Part shown: positions 25,472 through 34,009 of the stretch, one piece after another | Numbering within the stretch: the stretch's first letter is position 1 | Layout of the letters: each line of letters starts with the position of its first letter | From: Streptomyces sp. NBC_00154 | Lineage (GTDB): Bacteria; Actinomycetota; Actinomycetes; Streptomycetales; Streptomycetaceae | Direction of reading: 5' to 3' | NCBI RefSeq assembly: GCF_026342835.1 | Contig: NZ_JAPEMI010000001.1 | Span: 6,888,501 to 6,952,500 of the forward strand | Length of the DNA: 64,000 bases | The notes under the pieces: model-generated | What the model saw: the letters and a program-made list of their open reading frames with translations, nothing else | Told to the model about the DNA's origin: nothing | Databases searched by the model: none | Program-made: the position numbers and the translations under genes

Positions 25472-26425
25472 GTGTTGCACACTCACCCATGGCGCCGCGC
25501 AGTTGCGGCCACAGCACTGTTGATCACAGCGGCCACGGCGCTGTCCGGCTGCGGCAGCGACCCCGGCGACACCGCTGCCCCCGCGGCCGGCGTCACCATC
25601 GCCGGCGTACGCATCACCCGCGATGCGAAGCTCCACGCCGCCCTGCCTGCCGCCGTGCGGTCCGCCGGTGCGGTCAGGGTCGCCACCGACGTCCCGTACG
25701 CCCCGTTCGTGATGTTCGTGGCCGAGGGCAAACCCGAACTGACCGGGCTCGACTACGACCTGGGGCAGGCGCTCGGAGCCAAGCTGGGGGTGCGATTCAC
25801 CTTCACCGCGCAGAAGTTCGACGGCATCGTGCCGGCGATCCAGGCGGGCAAGTTCGACGCGGTGATGTCGGCCATGACCGACACCAAGGAGCGTCAGCAG
25901 GTCCTGGATTTCGTGGACTACTCCGTGTCCGGCTCGGGCATCCTCGTCACCGAGGGGAACCCGGATCACATCGCCGAACTCGACGATCTGTGCGGCAAGA
26001 AGGTGGGTGCCGAGGCCGCCACCCACCAGCTGGACGTACTCAAGGCCCATCAGGCCGCATGCGCGGACGCGGGCAAGGAGCCCGTCTCCATCCAGACGTT
26101 TCCGAAGGACTCGGATGCCCAACTGGCTCTGCGATCAAGGAAAGTCGCAGCCGACCTGCTGACCAAGCCCGCAGCAGGCTGGACCGCCAAGACCGCGGGC
26201 GGCGGCCGGGCCTTCGAAGTCGTCGACGACCCCGAGGCGGTCGGCGGCTACGAGGCCACTCCCAACGGGATCGGCGTCACCAAACGCCTGCCGGGCCTCA
26301 CCGACGCGATCCAGCAGGCCGTGCAGGCGCTCATCGACGACGGGACACTGCGCAGGATCTGCGCCAAGTACGGTGTCGCGTCCATCGCGGTGCAGGAAGC
26401 CACGAAGAACGCGGCGGTGTCCTGA
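25472..26425 (+). CDS. Amino-acid-type ABC transporter substrate-binding lipoprotein
   Basis: 317 residues from the GTG at 25472, which has AGAAGGGG just upstream and gives a normal lipoprotein signal (WRRAVAATALLITAATALSGC). An in-frame ATG at 25394 would add 26 residues before it. The mature part is a family-3 binding protein (RVATDVPYAPFVMF, then FDGIVPAIQAGKFDAVMSAM, then a late GYEATPNGIGV block). Family 3 binds amino acids, opines or similar polar compounds. It leads a tightly packed operon with permease, ATPase and M20 peptidase. Confidence 0.9.
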   Translation: MLHTHPWRRAVAATALLITAATALSGCGSDPGDTAAPAAGVTIAGVRITRDAKLHAALPAAVRSAGAVRVATDVPYAPFVMFVAEGKPELTGLDYDLGQALGAKLGVRFTFTAQKFDGIVPAIQAGKFDAVMSAMTDTKERQQVLDFVDYSVSGSGILVTEGNPDHIAELDDLCGKKVGAEAATHQLDVLKAHQAACADAGKEPVSIQTFPKDSDAQLALRSRKVAADLLTKPAAGWTAKTAGGGRAFEVVDDPEAVGGYEATPNGIGVTKRLPGLTDAIQQAVQALIDDGTLRRICAKYGVASIAVQEATKNAAVS

Positions 26426-26426
26426 C

Positions 26427-27407
26427 ATGACTGCCATGACCCCCGCCGGGACCATGCAGAGCCGTTCCGCACCGGCCGCGTCCGCACCGGACACCCTCAC
26501 CGCCGTGCCGGTCCGTCACTGGGGCCGCTGGCTCGCCGCGGCGGCAGCCGCCACCGCCCTTGTCGGGCTCATCGGCTCCCTGGCAGGCAACAAGAACCTG
26601 CACTGGGACATCATCGGACGTTACGTCTTCGCCGATCTCGTGTTCAGTGGACTGGTCACGACGCTGTGGCTGACCGCGGCCGCCATGGCGATCGGGCTCG
26701 GTCTCGGTGTCCTCGTAGCGGTGATGCGACTGTCGTCCAACCCTGTCCTGCGCGCCCTCGGCACCGCTTTCGTCTGGGTCTTCCGGTCGACGCCCCTGCT
26801 GGTCCAGATCATCTTCTGGGGGTACGCGGGAGCGCTCTACCAACACGTCCTGATCGGTGTCCCATTCACCCACATCACCTTCCTCCAGGTCGACACCAAC
26901 GCCCTGCTCACGCCCACGGTGGCCGCGCTCCTGGCGCTGGGACTGAACGAGGCGGCGTACGCGAGCGAGATCGTCCGCGCCGGGATCCAGTCCGTCGACC
27001 CGGGCCAGACGGAGGCCGCGCACTCGCTCGGCATGCGTCCATCCCTCACCACCCGGCGCATCGTGCTGCCCCAGGCCATGCGGGTCATCATCCCGCCGCT
27101 GGGCAACGAGACCATCAACATGCTCAAGATGACCGCACTGGTCTCCGTGATCTCCGCCCACGACCTGATGTCCAACATCCAGGACGTGTACGCGCAGAAC
27201 TACCAGGTCATCCCCATGCTCGTGGTCGCCTCCATCTGGTACCTGATCCTCGTCACCGCCCTGAGCCTTCCGCAGTCCTGGCTGGAGCGCCGGTACGGGC
27301 GCGGCCTGGCCCGCGCAGCTTCCGCCGGCCCGCTGCAGCGCCTCGTCGCCGGAGTCCGGCTGAGCCTGTCCCGTAACACCCCCGCCCCGACCGGCCCGAA
27401 GGGATGA
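26427..27407 (+). CDS. Amino-acid ABC transporter permease (HisM/GlnP type)
   Basis: 326 residues with a hydrophilic N-terminus of about 30 residues and five to six helices. The family loop EAAHSLGMRPSLTTRRIVLP near residue 200 contacts the ATPase. The GLVTTLWLTAAAMAIGLGLG segment is typical of polar-amino-acid permeases. A single permease gene suggests a homodimeric channel. It starts one base after the binding-protein stop and overlaps the ATPase gene by four bases. Confidence 0.92.
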   Translation: MTAMTPAGTMQSRSAPAASAPDTLTAVPVRHWGRWLAAAAAATALVGLIGSLAGNKNLHWDIIGRYVFADLVFSGLVTTLWLTAAAMAIGLGLGVLVAVMRLSSNPVLRALGTAFVWVFRSTPLLVQIIFWGYAGALYQHVLIGVPFTHITFLQVDTNALLTPTVAALLALGLNEAAYASEIVRAGIQSVDPGQTEAAHSLGMRPSLTTRRIVLPQAMRVIIPPLGNETINMLKMTALVSVISAHDLMSNIQDVYAQNYQVIPMLVVASIWYLILVTALSLPQSWLERRYGRGLARAASAGPLQRLVAGVRLSLSRNTPAPTGPKG

Positions 27408-28177
27408 CGACCGTGGAGACGCCGATGGTGCACGCCGAGAGCGTGCGCAAGCACTTCGGGAAGGTCGCCGTGCTCCAGGGCATCGACCTGACCGTGGAAC
27501 GTGGCCAGGTCTGCTGCCTGCTGGGCCCCTCCGGCTCCGGGAAGTCCACGTTCCTGCGCTGCATCAACCACCTGGAGAAGCTCGACGGGGGCAGGCTGTC
27601 CGTCGACGGTGCGCCGGTGGGCTACCGACAGCAGGGCGACCGGCTGTACGAGCTGAAGGAGCGCGATATCGCCCGCAGCCGCCGCGACATCGGGATGGTG
27701 TTCCAGCGGTTCAATCTCTTCCCGCACATGACGGCGGAACAGAACGTCATGGAGGCGCCCATGAAGGTCGCGGGCGTCGCCAGGGACGAGGCCCGCGCGG
27801 ACGCCCGGCGCCTGCTGGACCGCGTCGGGCTCGCCGATCGCGCCGACCGATACCCCGCCCAGCTGTCCGGCGGCCAGCAGCAGCGTGTCGCCATCGCACG
27901 GGCCATGGCGATGAAGCCCAAACTGATGCTCTTCGACGAACCGACGTCCGCCCTCGACCCCGAACTGGTCGGGGAAGTACTGGACGTCATGCGCCAACTG
28001 GCCTCGGAAGGAATGACGATGGTGGTTGTCACCCACGAAATCGGGTTCGCCCGCGAAGTCGCGGACACGGCCGTCTTCATGGACGACGGCGTCGTGGTCG
28101 AAGCAGGTACCCCCCGGCAGGTACTCGGCGACCCGCAGCAGGAACGCACCCGCGCCTTTCTGTCGAAGGTCCTGTGA
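27404..28177 (+). CDS. Amino-acid ABC transporter ATP-binding protein
   Basis: 257 residues with Walker A GPSGSGKST (about residue 43), Q-loop in MVFQRFNLFPHMT, signature LSGGQQQR, Walker B LMLFDEPTSALD and switch His in VVTHEIGF. It belongs to the GlnQ/HisP class. The ATG overlaps the permease stop (ATGA) and its own stop overlaps the GTG of the M20 peptidase (GTGA), so all four products should be made in step. Confidence 0.95.
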   Translation: MTTVETPMVHAESVRKHFGKVAVLQGIDLTVERGQVCCLLGPSGSGKSTFLRCINHLEKLDGGRLSVDGAPVGYRQQGDRLYELKERDIARSRRDIGMVFQRFNLFPHMTAEQNVMEAPMKVAGVARDEARADARRLLDRVGLADRADRYPAQLSGGQQQRVAIARAMAMKPKLMLFDEPTSALDPELVGEVLDVMRQLASEGMTMVVVTHEIGFAREVADTAVFMDDGVVVEAGTPRQVLGDPQQERTRAFLSKVL

Positions 28178-29406
28178 GCGCCCCCGCAGGGGTCCGGGGC
28201 ACTGCGGGACGTACCGCGGCCCGGTTCCTTCCGGACGCCGTCGCCCTGCACGACCGCTACCTGTCGGACCTGCAGCACCTCGTCTCCATCGACTCCGGCT
28301 CGTACAGCCCCGAAGGGGTCAACCGGGTCGCGGCTTGGACCGTACGGCGACTGACCTCCCTGGGCTTCGAGGTCGACCGGGCAACCGTCACCGCCGAAGG
28401 ACGGGACAACGCCCGCTTCGGTGACCTGGTGGTGGGGCGGCTGCGCGGCGGGCTGCCCGTGGAGCGCGGCGGACGGCGCATCCTGCTCGCCGGGCACATG
28501 GACACCGTGTTCGACGACGGGACCGCGGCCGACCGGCCGTTCCGCCTGAGCGGCCCGCTGGCCCACGGACCCGGAGTCAGCGACGACAAGGGAGGACTCC
28601 TCGCCGGGCTCACCGCCGTGGAACTCCTGGTGGACCGGCGGATGCTGGACTTCGCGGAGATCGTCTTCCTCGCCACCCCCGACGAGGAGATCGGGTCACC
28701 GGCCAGCCGCCCGGTGACCGCGGCGCTCACAGCCGGAATGCACTACGCGCTCGGCCTGGAGTGCGCCCGCGAGAACGGCGACCTCGTCGTCTCCCGCAAG
28801 GGCGTGGCCGACTTCGTGATCACTGTGACAGGGCGGGCCGCGCACGCCGGAATCGAACCGGAGCGCGGAGCGAACGCAGCGCTGGCCGCCGCGCATCTGC
28901 TCATCGACTGTCAGAAGATGAACGGGCGCTGGGGCGACGTCACCGTCAATGTGGGCATGGTCAGGGCGGGCAGCCGCATCAACATCGTGTGCCCCGAAGC
29001 GGAGCTGCACGTAGAGGTGCGGTCGTCGACCGACGACGGGATCCGGCACGCCCGAGAGGCCATCGAGAAAGCCGCCGCCCGGCTCCGCGTACCCGGCACC
29101 ACAGCCACCGTCCGGCAGACCGAAGTTTGTCCGGCGATGGAGGACACCCCGGCAGCGCGCGCCATGTTCGCCCACGCCGTGGACGCCGGCAGGGAACTCT
29201 CCATCGCTCTGGGCGCCGCAGCCACCGGCGGCGTCGGCGACGCCAACACCATCGCCGGCGCCGGTGTCCCCACCCTCGACGGCCTCGGCCCGGTCGGCGG
29301 CGGAGACCACGGCCCGGACGAGTGGCTCGATGTCACGACCGTTCCGTCCCGTGTCGCCCTGCTGGCCGCCCTGATCGTGACGCTCGGGGATGCGGGCGGC
29401 AGCTGA
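28174..29406 (+). CDS. M20-family metallopeptidase (ArgE/DapE/CPG2 type)
   Basis: 410 residues, a two-zinc aminoacyl hydrolase. Metal-site motifs run in order: LAGHMDTVF (His, Asp), DDKGG (bridging Asp), PDEEIGS (general-base Glu plus ligand Glu), LGLECAREN, and a C-terminal GGGDHGPDEW His. A lid/dimerisation domain lies in the middle (about 190-300). No signal peptide, so it is cytoplasmic. Because it is translationally coupled to the importer, it probably hydrolyses the imported compound, such as an N-acyl or N-carbamoyl amino acid or a gamma-glutamyl or peptide conjugate. Which one is not visible. Confidence 0.88.
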   Translation: MSAPAGVRGTAGRTAARFLPDAVALHDRYLSDLQHLVSIDSGSYSPEGVNRVAAWTVRRLTSLGFEVDRATVTAEGRDNARFGDLVVGRLRGGLPVERGGRRILLAGHMDTVFDDGTAADRPFRLSGPLAHGPGVSDDKGGLLAGLTAVELLVDRRMLDFAEIVFLATPDEEIGSPASRPVTAALTAGMHYALGLECARENGDLVVSRKGVADFVITVTGRAAHAGIEPERGANAALAAAHLLIDCQKMNGRWGDVTVNVGMVRAGSRINIVCPEAELHVEVRSSTDDGIRHAREAIEKAAARLRVPGTTATVRQTEVCPAMEDTPAARAMFAHAVDAGRELSIALGAAATGGVGDANTIAGAGVPTLDGLGPVGGGDHGPDEWLDVTTVPSRVALLAALIVTLGDAGGS

Positions 29407-29499
29407 CCGGGCTCCCCGGGTCGGCCCGTCGTCGATGCGGAGAGAGTCCGGGGCCGGGCCCCGCGTAATCTGAACCCCTTTGGAAAGGTGGCTCGGCCC

Positions 29500-30405
29500 A
29501 TGTCCTCACTCGCCGAAGAGATCCGGCACCGCATCGGTGACCTCAGTCCCGCCGAACGCAAGGTGGCCCGGGTGCTCCTCGCGGGCTATCCGTCGGCAGG
29601 CTTCGAGACCGTGGCCACGCTCGCCGAACGGGCCGGCGTGAGCGCGCCCACGGTGATCCGCTTCGTCAACAGGCTCGGCTACAAGGGATTCCCCGACTTC
29701 CAGGCGGCCCTGCGCGAGGAGCTCGACGAACGCAGCGCCTCACCGCTGGCGCTGTACAGCACGCGCGGATACGGCAGCACTCCGCCTCGGGCGCAGGACG
29801 ACGCCGGGCCGGGAACGGTGCCCGCCGAAGGCGACCAGGATGTGTTCAGCGCCGAGGTCGCCCGCACCCTGCGCGAACTGCCTCCGCACGATGTGGAGGC
29901 AGCAGTGGCGCTGCTCTGTCACCCCAAGCGCAGGGTGGTCCTCGTGGGCGGCCGGTTCACCCACCTGCTGGCGCAGTATCTGGGCCTGCATCTCATGCAG
30001 TTGCGCGGTGACGTGGTGATCCTGCCGGACCGGGACGTGGAACGGACCGCCGTGCTCGCGGGTCTGGGCAGACAGGACGTCCTCGTGGTGTTCGACTACC
30101 GCCGCTACGAACCGGACAAGGTCGTCATCACCGAGCTGGCCAGGGAGCGCGGCAGCAAGATCGTGCTGTTCACCGATGCCTGGCTCTCGCCGGTGACCAA
30201 TCTCGCCGACGTCGTCCTGCCCAGCCGGGTTGCCGCCCCGTCGCCGTACGACAGCATGGTGCCGACGCTGGCCACGGTCGAGACGGTCCTCGCGGGCGTA
30301 CTCGGGCAGCTCGGCGAGAAGGGGCGTGTCCACCTGGAGCAGAGCGAGAACGTCGCACGGCGGGCCGGGATCCAGCCCGCCGACCGGATGCCGGACGCCC
30401 CGTAG
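29500..30405 (+). CDS. MurR/RpiR-family transcriptional regulator
   Basis: 301 residues. The N-terminal RpiR helix-turn-helix covers about 1-75 (GDLSPAERKVARVLLAGYP, then AGVSAPTVIRFVNRLGYKGF). A C-terminal SIS domain follows from about 125 (VVLVGGRFTHLLAQYLGLHL), which senses phosphosugars in studied members. The ATG at 29500 is preferred because AAAGGTGG lies upstream; a GTG at 29488 is in frame. It follows the M20 gene by 93 bases and is the likely regulator of the importer operon. It might also act on the serine hydrolase 4 kb away. Confidence 0.88.
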   Translation: MSSLAEEIRHRIGDLSPAERKVARVLLAGYPSAGFETVATLAERAGVSAPTVIRFVNRLGYKGFPDFQAALREELDERSASPLALYSTRGYGSTPPRAQDDAGPGTVPAEGDQDVFSAEVARTLRELPPHDVEAAVALLCHPKRRVVLVGGRFTHLLAQYLGLHLMQLRGDVVILPDRDVERTAVLAGLGRQDVLVVFDYRRYEPDKVVITELARERGSKIVLFTDAWLSPVTNLADVVLPSRVAAPSPYDSMVPTLATVETVLAGVLGQLGEKGRVHLEQSENVARRAGIQPADRMPDAP

Positions 30406-30431
30406 CGAGGGGGACGGGACCGGCCCGCCGA

Positions 30432-31085
30432 CTACGGGTTCGCCGGTCTGCGGACCATGAGGTACGCCTGAGGGCCGGCCTCGTTCCGGCCTGCCTCGCG
30501 CACGAGCGTGGCGTCCACGACGAACCCGGCCAGGCGCAGCAGCTCCGCCACCCGCTCGGGCTCCAGCCAGTAGACGTCGAGCGCCAGAGGATGGCCGTAC
30601 GCGTGTTCAAGGTGCCGGATCTCGTCCCCGGCCTTGAAGGCGAGCAGCAGATGGCCGCCCGGGGCCAGCACCCGGTGGAACTCGGCGAACACCTCCGGCA
30701 ACAGCTCCGGCGGGGTGTGGATGATGGAGTACCAGGCGACGATGCCGCCGAGACTGCCGTCCACGAGATCCAGCGCGTTCATCGAACCGACGTCGAAACG
30801 AAGGTCCGGATAGGTCCGACGGGCCACCGCGATCATCTCCGGCGACAGGTCGATGCCGCGTGCAGTCAGCCCCAGGGACTGCAGGTGCCCTGTCACCCGG
30901 CCGGGGCCGCAACCGATGTCGGCGACCGGTCCGGCATCGGACGCCTGCACGAGTTCGACGAACGCGGCGAGCATCGCCCGGTCCAGCGGCCTGTATCCGA
31001 GTTCCGTTCTCAGGAGTTCGGCGTAGTCCATGGCGACGGTGTCGTAGGACGCCCGGGTGGTGCTCAAGTAGGCGGGTTCAGTCAT
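30432..31085 (-). CDS. SAM-dependent methyltransferase, class I
   Basis: 217 residues with the motif I glycine-rich loop VADIGCGPGRVTGHL (about residue 52), acidic motif II (RGIDLSPEMI), and motif IV-like SLGGIVAWYSIIHTPPE. It belongs to the broad Methyltransf_11/25 group acting on small molecules. It is convergent with the RpiR gene and has no operon partner. The substrate is unknown. Confidence 0.85.
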   Translation of the reverse strand: MTEPAYLSTTRASYDTVAMDYAELLRTELGYRPLDRAMLAAFVELVQASDAGPVADIGCGPGRVTGHLQSLGLTARGIDLSPEMIAVARRTYPDLRFDVGSMNALDLVDGSLGGIVAWYSIIHTPPELLPEVFAEFHRVLAPGGHLLLAFKAGDEIRHLEHAYGHPLALDVYWLEPERVAELLRLAGFVVDATLVREAGRNEAGPQAYLMVRRPANP

Positions 31086-31154
31086 GAGCGAGCAGCGTAG
31101 TCGGCTGACAGAAATTGCGTTGCCCGCGCCCCCGGCCGCCCGCATCATCTGCTC

Positions 31155-31262
31155 ATGAACTCGATCACCGTCCTCCTGTCGCTGACCCTCGCCCCCGCCC
31201 GACCGGTCCGAGGCCAGCAGCAGCCCGGCCCACCGCGGAGGCCTGCCTTCCCGCACGCGTGA
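31155..31262 (+). CDS. Possible 35-residue leader ORF overlapping the LysE exporter start
   Basis: An ATG at 31155 opens 35 codons (start MNSITVLLSLTLAPARP) ending in a TGA that overlaps the GTG of the LysE gene by four bases, the arrangement used for translational coupling here. No ribosome-binding site is seen before the ATG, and the peptide resembles nothing known to me. It could be a regulatory leader or chance. Confidence 0.25.
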   Translation: MNSITVLLSLTLAPARPVRGQQQPGPPRRPAFPHA

Positions 31263-31894
31263 GCGCCGCCCTGGTCGCGGGGCTCCTGGCCGGCTTGGGC
31301 ATTGCCATGCCGATCGGAGCGGTCGGGGCCTATCTGGTGACCCTCACGGCCCGGACGTCTCTGAAGACCGGTGCCGCAGCCGCCCTCGGTGTCGCGACGG
31401 CCGACGGCCTCTATGCGCTGATCGCGGTCGTCGGAGGTTCGTCGCTCACTCATGTCATCGAGCCCGTCGCGCTGCCCCTGCGCTGGGCCTCGGCGCTGGT
31501 GCTCGTCGCACTGGCGGCTCTGGGCGGGGCCACGGCAATCGGCAGGTACCGCAGGCGGCATTCGGCGGTCCGGACCGACGGGGCACCCCTCGGCCCCGCG
31601 CGGGCCTATCTGGGGCTGCTCGGAATGACGATGCTGAACCCCACCACCGTGATCTACTTCGCGGCGCTGGTGCTCGGCAGTCGGACGGCCGCTGCGGACC
31701 CGGACCGCTGGGAACAGTCGGTGTTCGTCCTCGCGGCCTTCGCGGCATCCGCGGGCTGGCAACTGGTGCTCGCCGGTGGGGGAGCGCTGCTCGGCCGTGC
31801 GCTGACCAGCCATCGTGGGCGGCTCGTCACCGCCCTGGCCTCCAGCACGCTGATCACCGCACTCGCCGTCCATCTGCTCGTCCCGACGTCATGA
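31259..31894 (+). CDS. LysE/RhtB-family amino-acid exporter
   Basis: 211 residues from a GTG at 31259, with about six hydrophobic helices and the family opening GLLAGLGIAMPIGAVGAYL, in which the PIG motif is diagnostic. A long frame continues upstream but is Arg/Pro-rich and not membrane-like, so it was excluded. Members export basic or neutral amino acids or similar compounds. It is divergent from the methyltransferase and ends inside a strong terminator hairpin. Confidence 0.85.
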   Translation: MSAALVAGLLAGLGIAMPIGAVGAYLVTLTARTSLKTGAAAALGVATADGLYALIAVVGGSSLTHVIEPVALPLRWASALVLVALAALGGATAIGRYRRRHSAVRTDGAPLGPARAYLGLLGMTMLNPTTVIYFAALVLGSRTAAADPDRWEQSVFVLAAFAASAGWQLVLAGGGALLGRALTSHRGRLVTALASSTLITALAVHLLVPTS

Positions 31895-31933
31895 CCCGGG
31901 CTACCGGCCGAACCGGCCGCCGGCCCGGGTCAT
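31891..31933. terminator. Strong bidirectional terminator after the LysE gene
   Basis: Perfect 11-base arms ATGACCCGGGC (31891-31901) and GCCCGGGTCAT (31923-31933) enclose a 21-base loop that has its own GGCC pairing. The LysE stop codon sits in the left arm. It separates convergent genes. Confidence 0.8.
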
Positions 31934-31967
31934 GCTCAACGTCGCCCGCCGGGCGCGCCGGCCCGCC

Positions 31968-33827
31968 TCAGTCCGCGGACACCGTCCACCCGTTCACCTC
32001 GATACGCCCCGCGTCACCGGACCTGCTGTCGTCGAAGACCGTACGGCCGTTGTCCTCGACCCGGATGCCGTCCACGTACGCCCCGCGTCCGACGTACAGC
32101 TGGTCCGTGGTGTACCGCCAGCGCAGCCGCACCTCCTTGTCGCGCCAGGCGGCAAGGTCCGCGTCCAGCCGGTGCCAGACCCGGCCCGACCAGCCGGAGA
32201 CGGAGCCCGCCGGATGCGGTTCGGGCTCCGTCCCGTGGTGTGCGGCCGCTGTCGGTACGGTGGTGAACGGCACCGGCTGCCAGGTCGCCCCGGCGTCCGA
32301 AGAGGCCTCGAGGAACAGGAAGTCGGAGCCCGGCTCGGTGTCCCACCACAGCGCGCAGCTCAGCGCGGCACGCGGCGTCACCGGACGCAGCACGGGCAGC
32401 GCGAGCGTGGCGGAGGCGGCGCTCGCCATGCCCGAGAACCAGGCGGTACGGCCGCGGGCCGGGCGCACCGCCACCGCTCGCGCCATCTGGTTCGCGGTGG
32501 CGACCCGTGGTGCGCTGCCGGAGCGCCAAGTGCGGACCGGGTGGACCGAGTTGCCCAGCACGATCAGGAACGAGTCGGTCGTCGGATCGAGGACGAGGCT
32601 TGTGCCCGTGAAGCCGGTGTGGCCCGCGGTGCGCGGGGTGGCCATCGCCCCCATGTACCAGTGCTGGTAGAGCTCGAAGCCGAGCCCGTGCGCATCACCC
32701 GGGAACGCGGTGTTGAAGTCGGTGAACAGGAGATCCACCGACGCGTCGGAGAGGATCCTCGCGCGCCCGTAGACGCCGCCGTTGAGCAGTGTCCGGGCGA
32801 GGATCGCCAGGTCCCAGGCGCAGGAGAAGACTCCGGCGTGGCCCGCCACCCCGTCCAGGCTGTAGGCGTTCTCGTCGTGCACCTCGCCCCAGACGAGGCC
32901 GCGGTCCAGGCCGGACCAGGGGAGCCGGGCGTCCTCGGTCGCCGCGATCTTCGGCTTCCAGGCGGCGGGCGGGTTGTAGCGAGTGCGGTGCATACCGAGC
33001 GGAGCGGTGATCTCCTCGCGGAGCAGGACATCCTGGGTGCGGCCGGTGATCTTCTCCAGGACCAGCTGCAACGAGATCAGATTGAGGTCGGAGTAGAGGT
33101 ACACGGTGCCGGGCGGGTTGGCCGGCACCTCGTTCCACAGCAGCTCCAGCTTTCCCTCCCGCGTCGGCGCCTTGTAGAGCGGAATCCAGGCACGGAAACC
33201 CGACGTGTGCGTCAGCAGCTGACGGATCGTGATGTCCTGCTTGCCGCCCCTCGCGAAGTCGGGCAGATACGAGGCGACCTTCGCCTCTAGCTCCAGCGCC
33301 CCGCGCTCGATGTGCTGCACGGCCAGGATCGAGGTGAACAGCTTCGACACCGACGCCAGATCGAAGACCGTGTCCTCGGCCATCGCGATCTGCTGGTCCG
33401 CCGGGAACTCCACCCCGGTGTCGGTCTTCTCGTCGTATGCCGCGTACCGCACCGCCTTGCCGATCGGCCGGTGCAGTGCCACCGTGCCACCTCGCCCCGC
33501 GAGCAGCACCGCGCCCGCGAACCACGGGTGCTTGGGGGAGGCGCTGAGGAACTTCTCGGCGTCGGTGACCAATTGGTCCAGCGGTCCCTGCAACAGGCCC
33601 GCGCGGGCGGCGGAACCGCGCCGCAGCGTCGGCCGACCGTGCGCGGCTTCCGTCCCCGGTCCCGATGTTCCAGCCTCCGACGTCCCCGACGATCCCGCCC
33701 CCGATTCCATGGCCGACGCCGTCTCCGCGAACGGAATCGGTGCCAGGGCGAGCGCCCCGCCCAGTGCCAGCATCCCGCCGCTCAGCCTGCGTCGGCTGAT
33801 TCCTCTGCCGGTTGCGTCCTCGGTCAT
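31968..33827 (-). CDS. Tat-exported serine hydrolase (class C beta-lactamase/esterase fold) with C-terminal extension
   Basis: 619 residues. A Tat signal (SRRRLSGGMLALGGALALAP) is followed by a low-complexity Ser/Gly/Thr stretch. The beta-lactamase-fold domain covers about 75-470. It has SVSK with nucleophile Ser159 and Lys162, YSD at 245-247 in the YxN position, and HTGFTGT as the KTG-box equivalent. The last 130 residues look like a beta-sandwich that may bind a wall or sugar polymer. Relatives are DD-peptidases and esterases, and some sit in muropeptide-recycling loci. A palindromic operator lies 22 bases upstream of the start. Confidence 0.87.
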   Translation of the reverse strand: MTEDATGRGISRRRLSGGMLALGGALALAPIPFAETASAMESGAGSSGTSEAGTSGPGTEAAHGRPTLRRGSAARAGLLQGPLDQLVTDAEKFLSASPKHPWFAGAVLLAGRGGTVALHRPIGKAVRYAAYDEKTDTGVEFPADQQIAMAEDTVFDLASVSKLFTSILAVQHIERGALELEAKVASYLPDFARGGKQDITIRQLLTHTSGFRAWIPLYKAPTREGKLELLWNEVPANPPGTVYLYSDLNLISLQLVLEKITGRTQDVLLREEITAPLGMHRTRYNPPAAWKPKIAATEDARLPWSGLDRGLVWGEVHDENAYSLDGVAGHAGVFSCAWDLAILARTLLNGGVYGRARILSDASVDLLFTDFNTAFPGDAHGLGFELYQHWYMGAMATPRTAGHTGFTGTSLVLDPTTDSFLIVLGNSVHPVRTWRSGSAPRVATANQMARAVAVRPARGRTAWFSGMASAASATLALPVLRPVTPRAALSCALWWDTEPGSDFLFLEASSDAGATWQPVPFTTVPTAAAHHGTEPEPHPAGSVSGWSGRVWHRLDADLAAWRDKEVRLRWRYTTDQLYVGRGAYVDGIRVEDNGRTVFDDSRSGDAGRIEVNGWTVSAD

Positions 33828-33849
33828 CCGGAACCCCTTCCTACCGGGT

Positions 33850-33890
33850 GAAAGTTACTTTCGTCATCCAGTCCTGTGGTGAAACTTCCT
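33850..33890. promoter_or_regulatory. GAAAGTTACTTTC operator in the serine-hydrolase promoter
   Basis: A perfect 13-base palindrome, GAAAGT-T-ACTTTC, at 33850-33862, with a degenerate copy (GAAACTTCCT) at 33881-33890, one 31-base step away. Both are preceded by GT. The palindrome lies just ahead of the minus-strand serine hydrolase. I recall GAAAGT/ACTTTC-type sites for RpiR/MurR regulators in actinomycetes, but have not verified this. Confidence 0.55.
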
Positions 33891-33947
33891 GCCGCCGCAG
33901 AGATTACTGTCACCCCTGCCGTCCCGGAGGCCTCCGGCGCCGCAAAG

Positions 33948-33969
33948 AATCTGACACTGCATCAGAAAA
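33948..33969. promoter_or_regulatory. Shared lipid-gene operator, copy 1 (AATCTGAC-N6-TCAGAAAA)
   Basis: Sixteen of 22 bases in this element are identical, with the same spacing, to one at 55322-55343. The core TCTGA-N7-TCAGA is palindromic. It lies 41 bases before the start of the nitronate-monooxygenase-like gene. Its position and symmetry suggest a TetR-type repressor site. Confidence 0.65.
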
Positions 33970-34009
33970 TCTCTTCCTTCGGATGTCCGACTGCGGCATC
34001 CTGCCGCCC

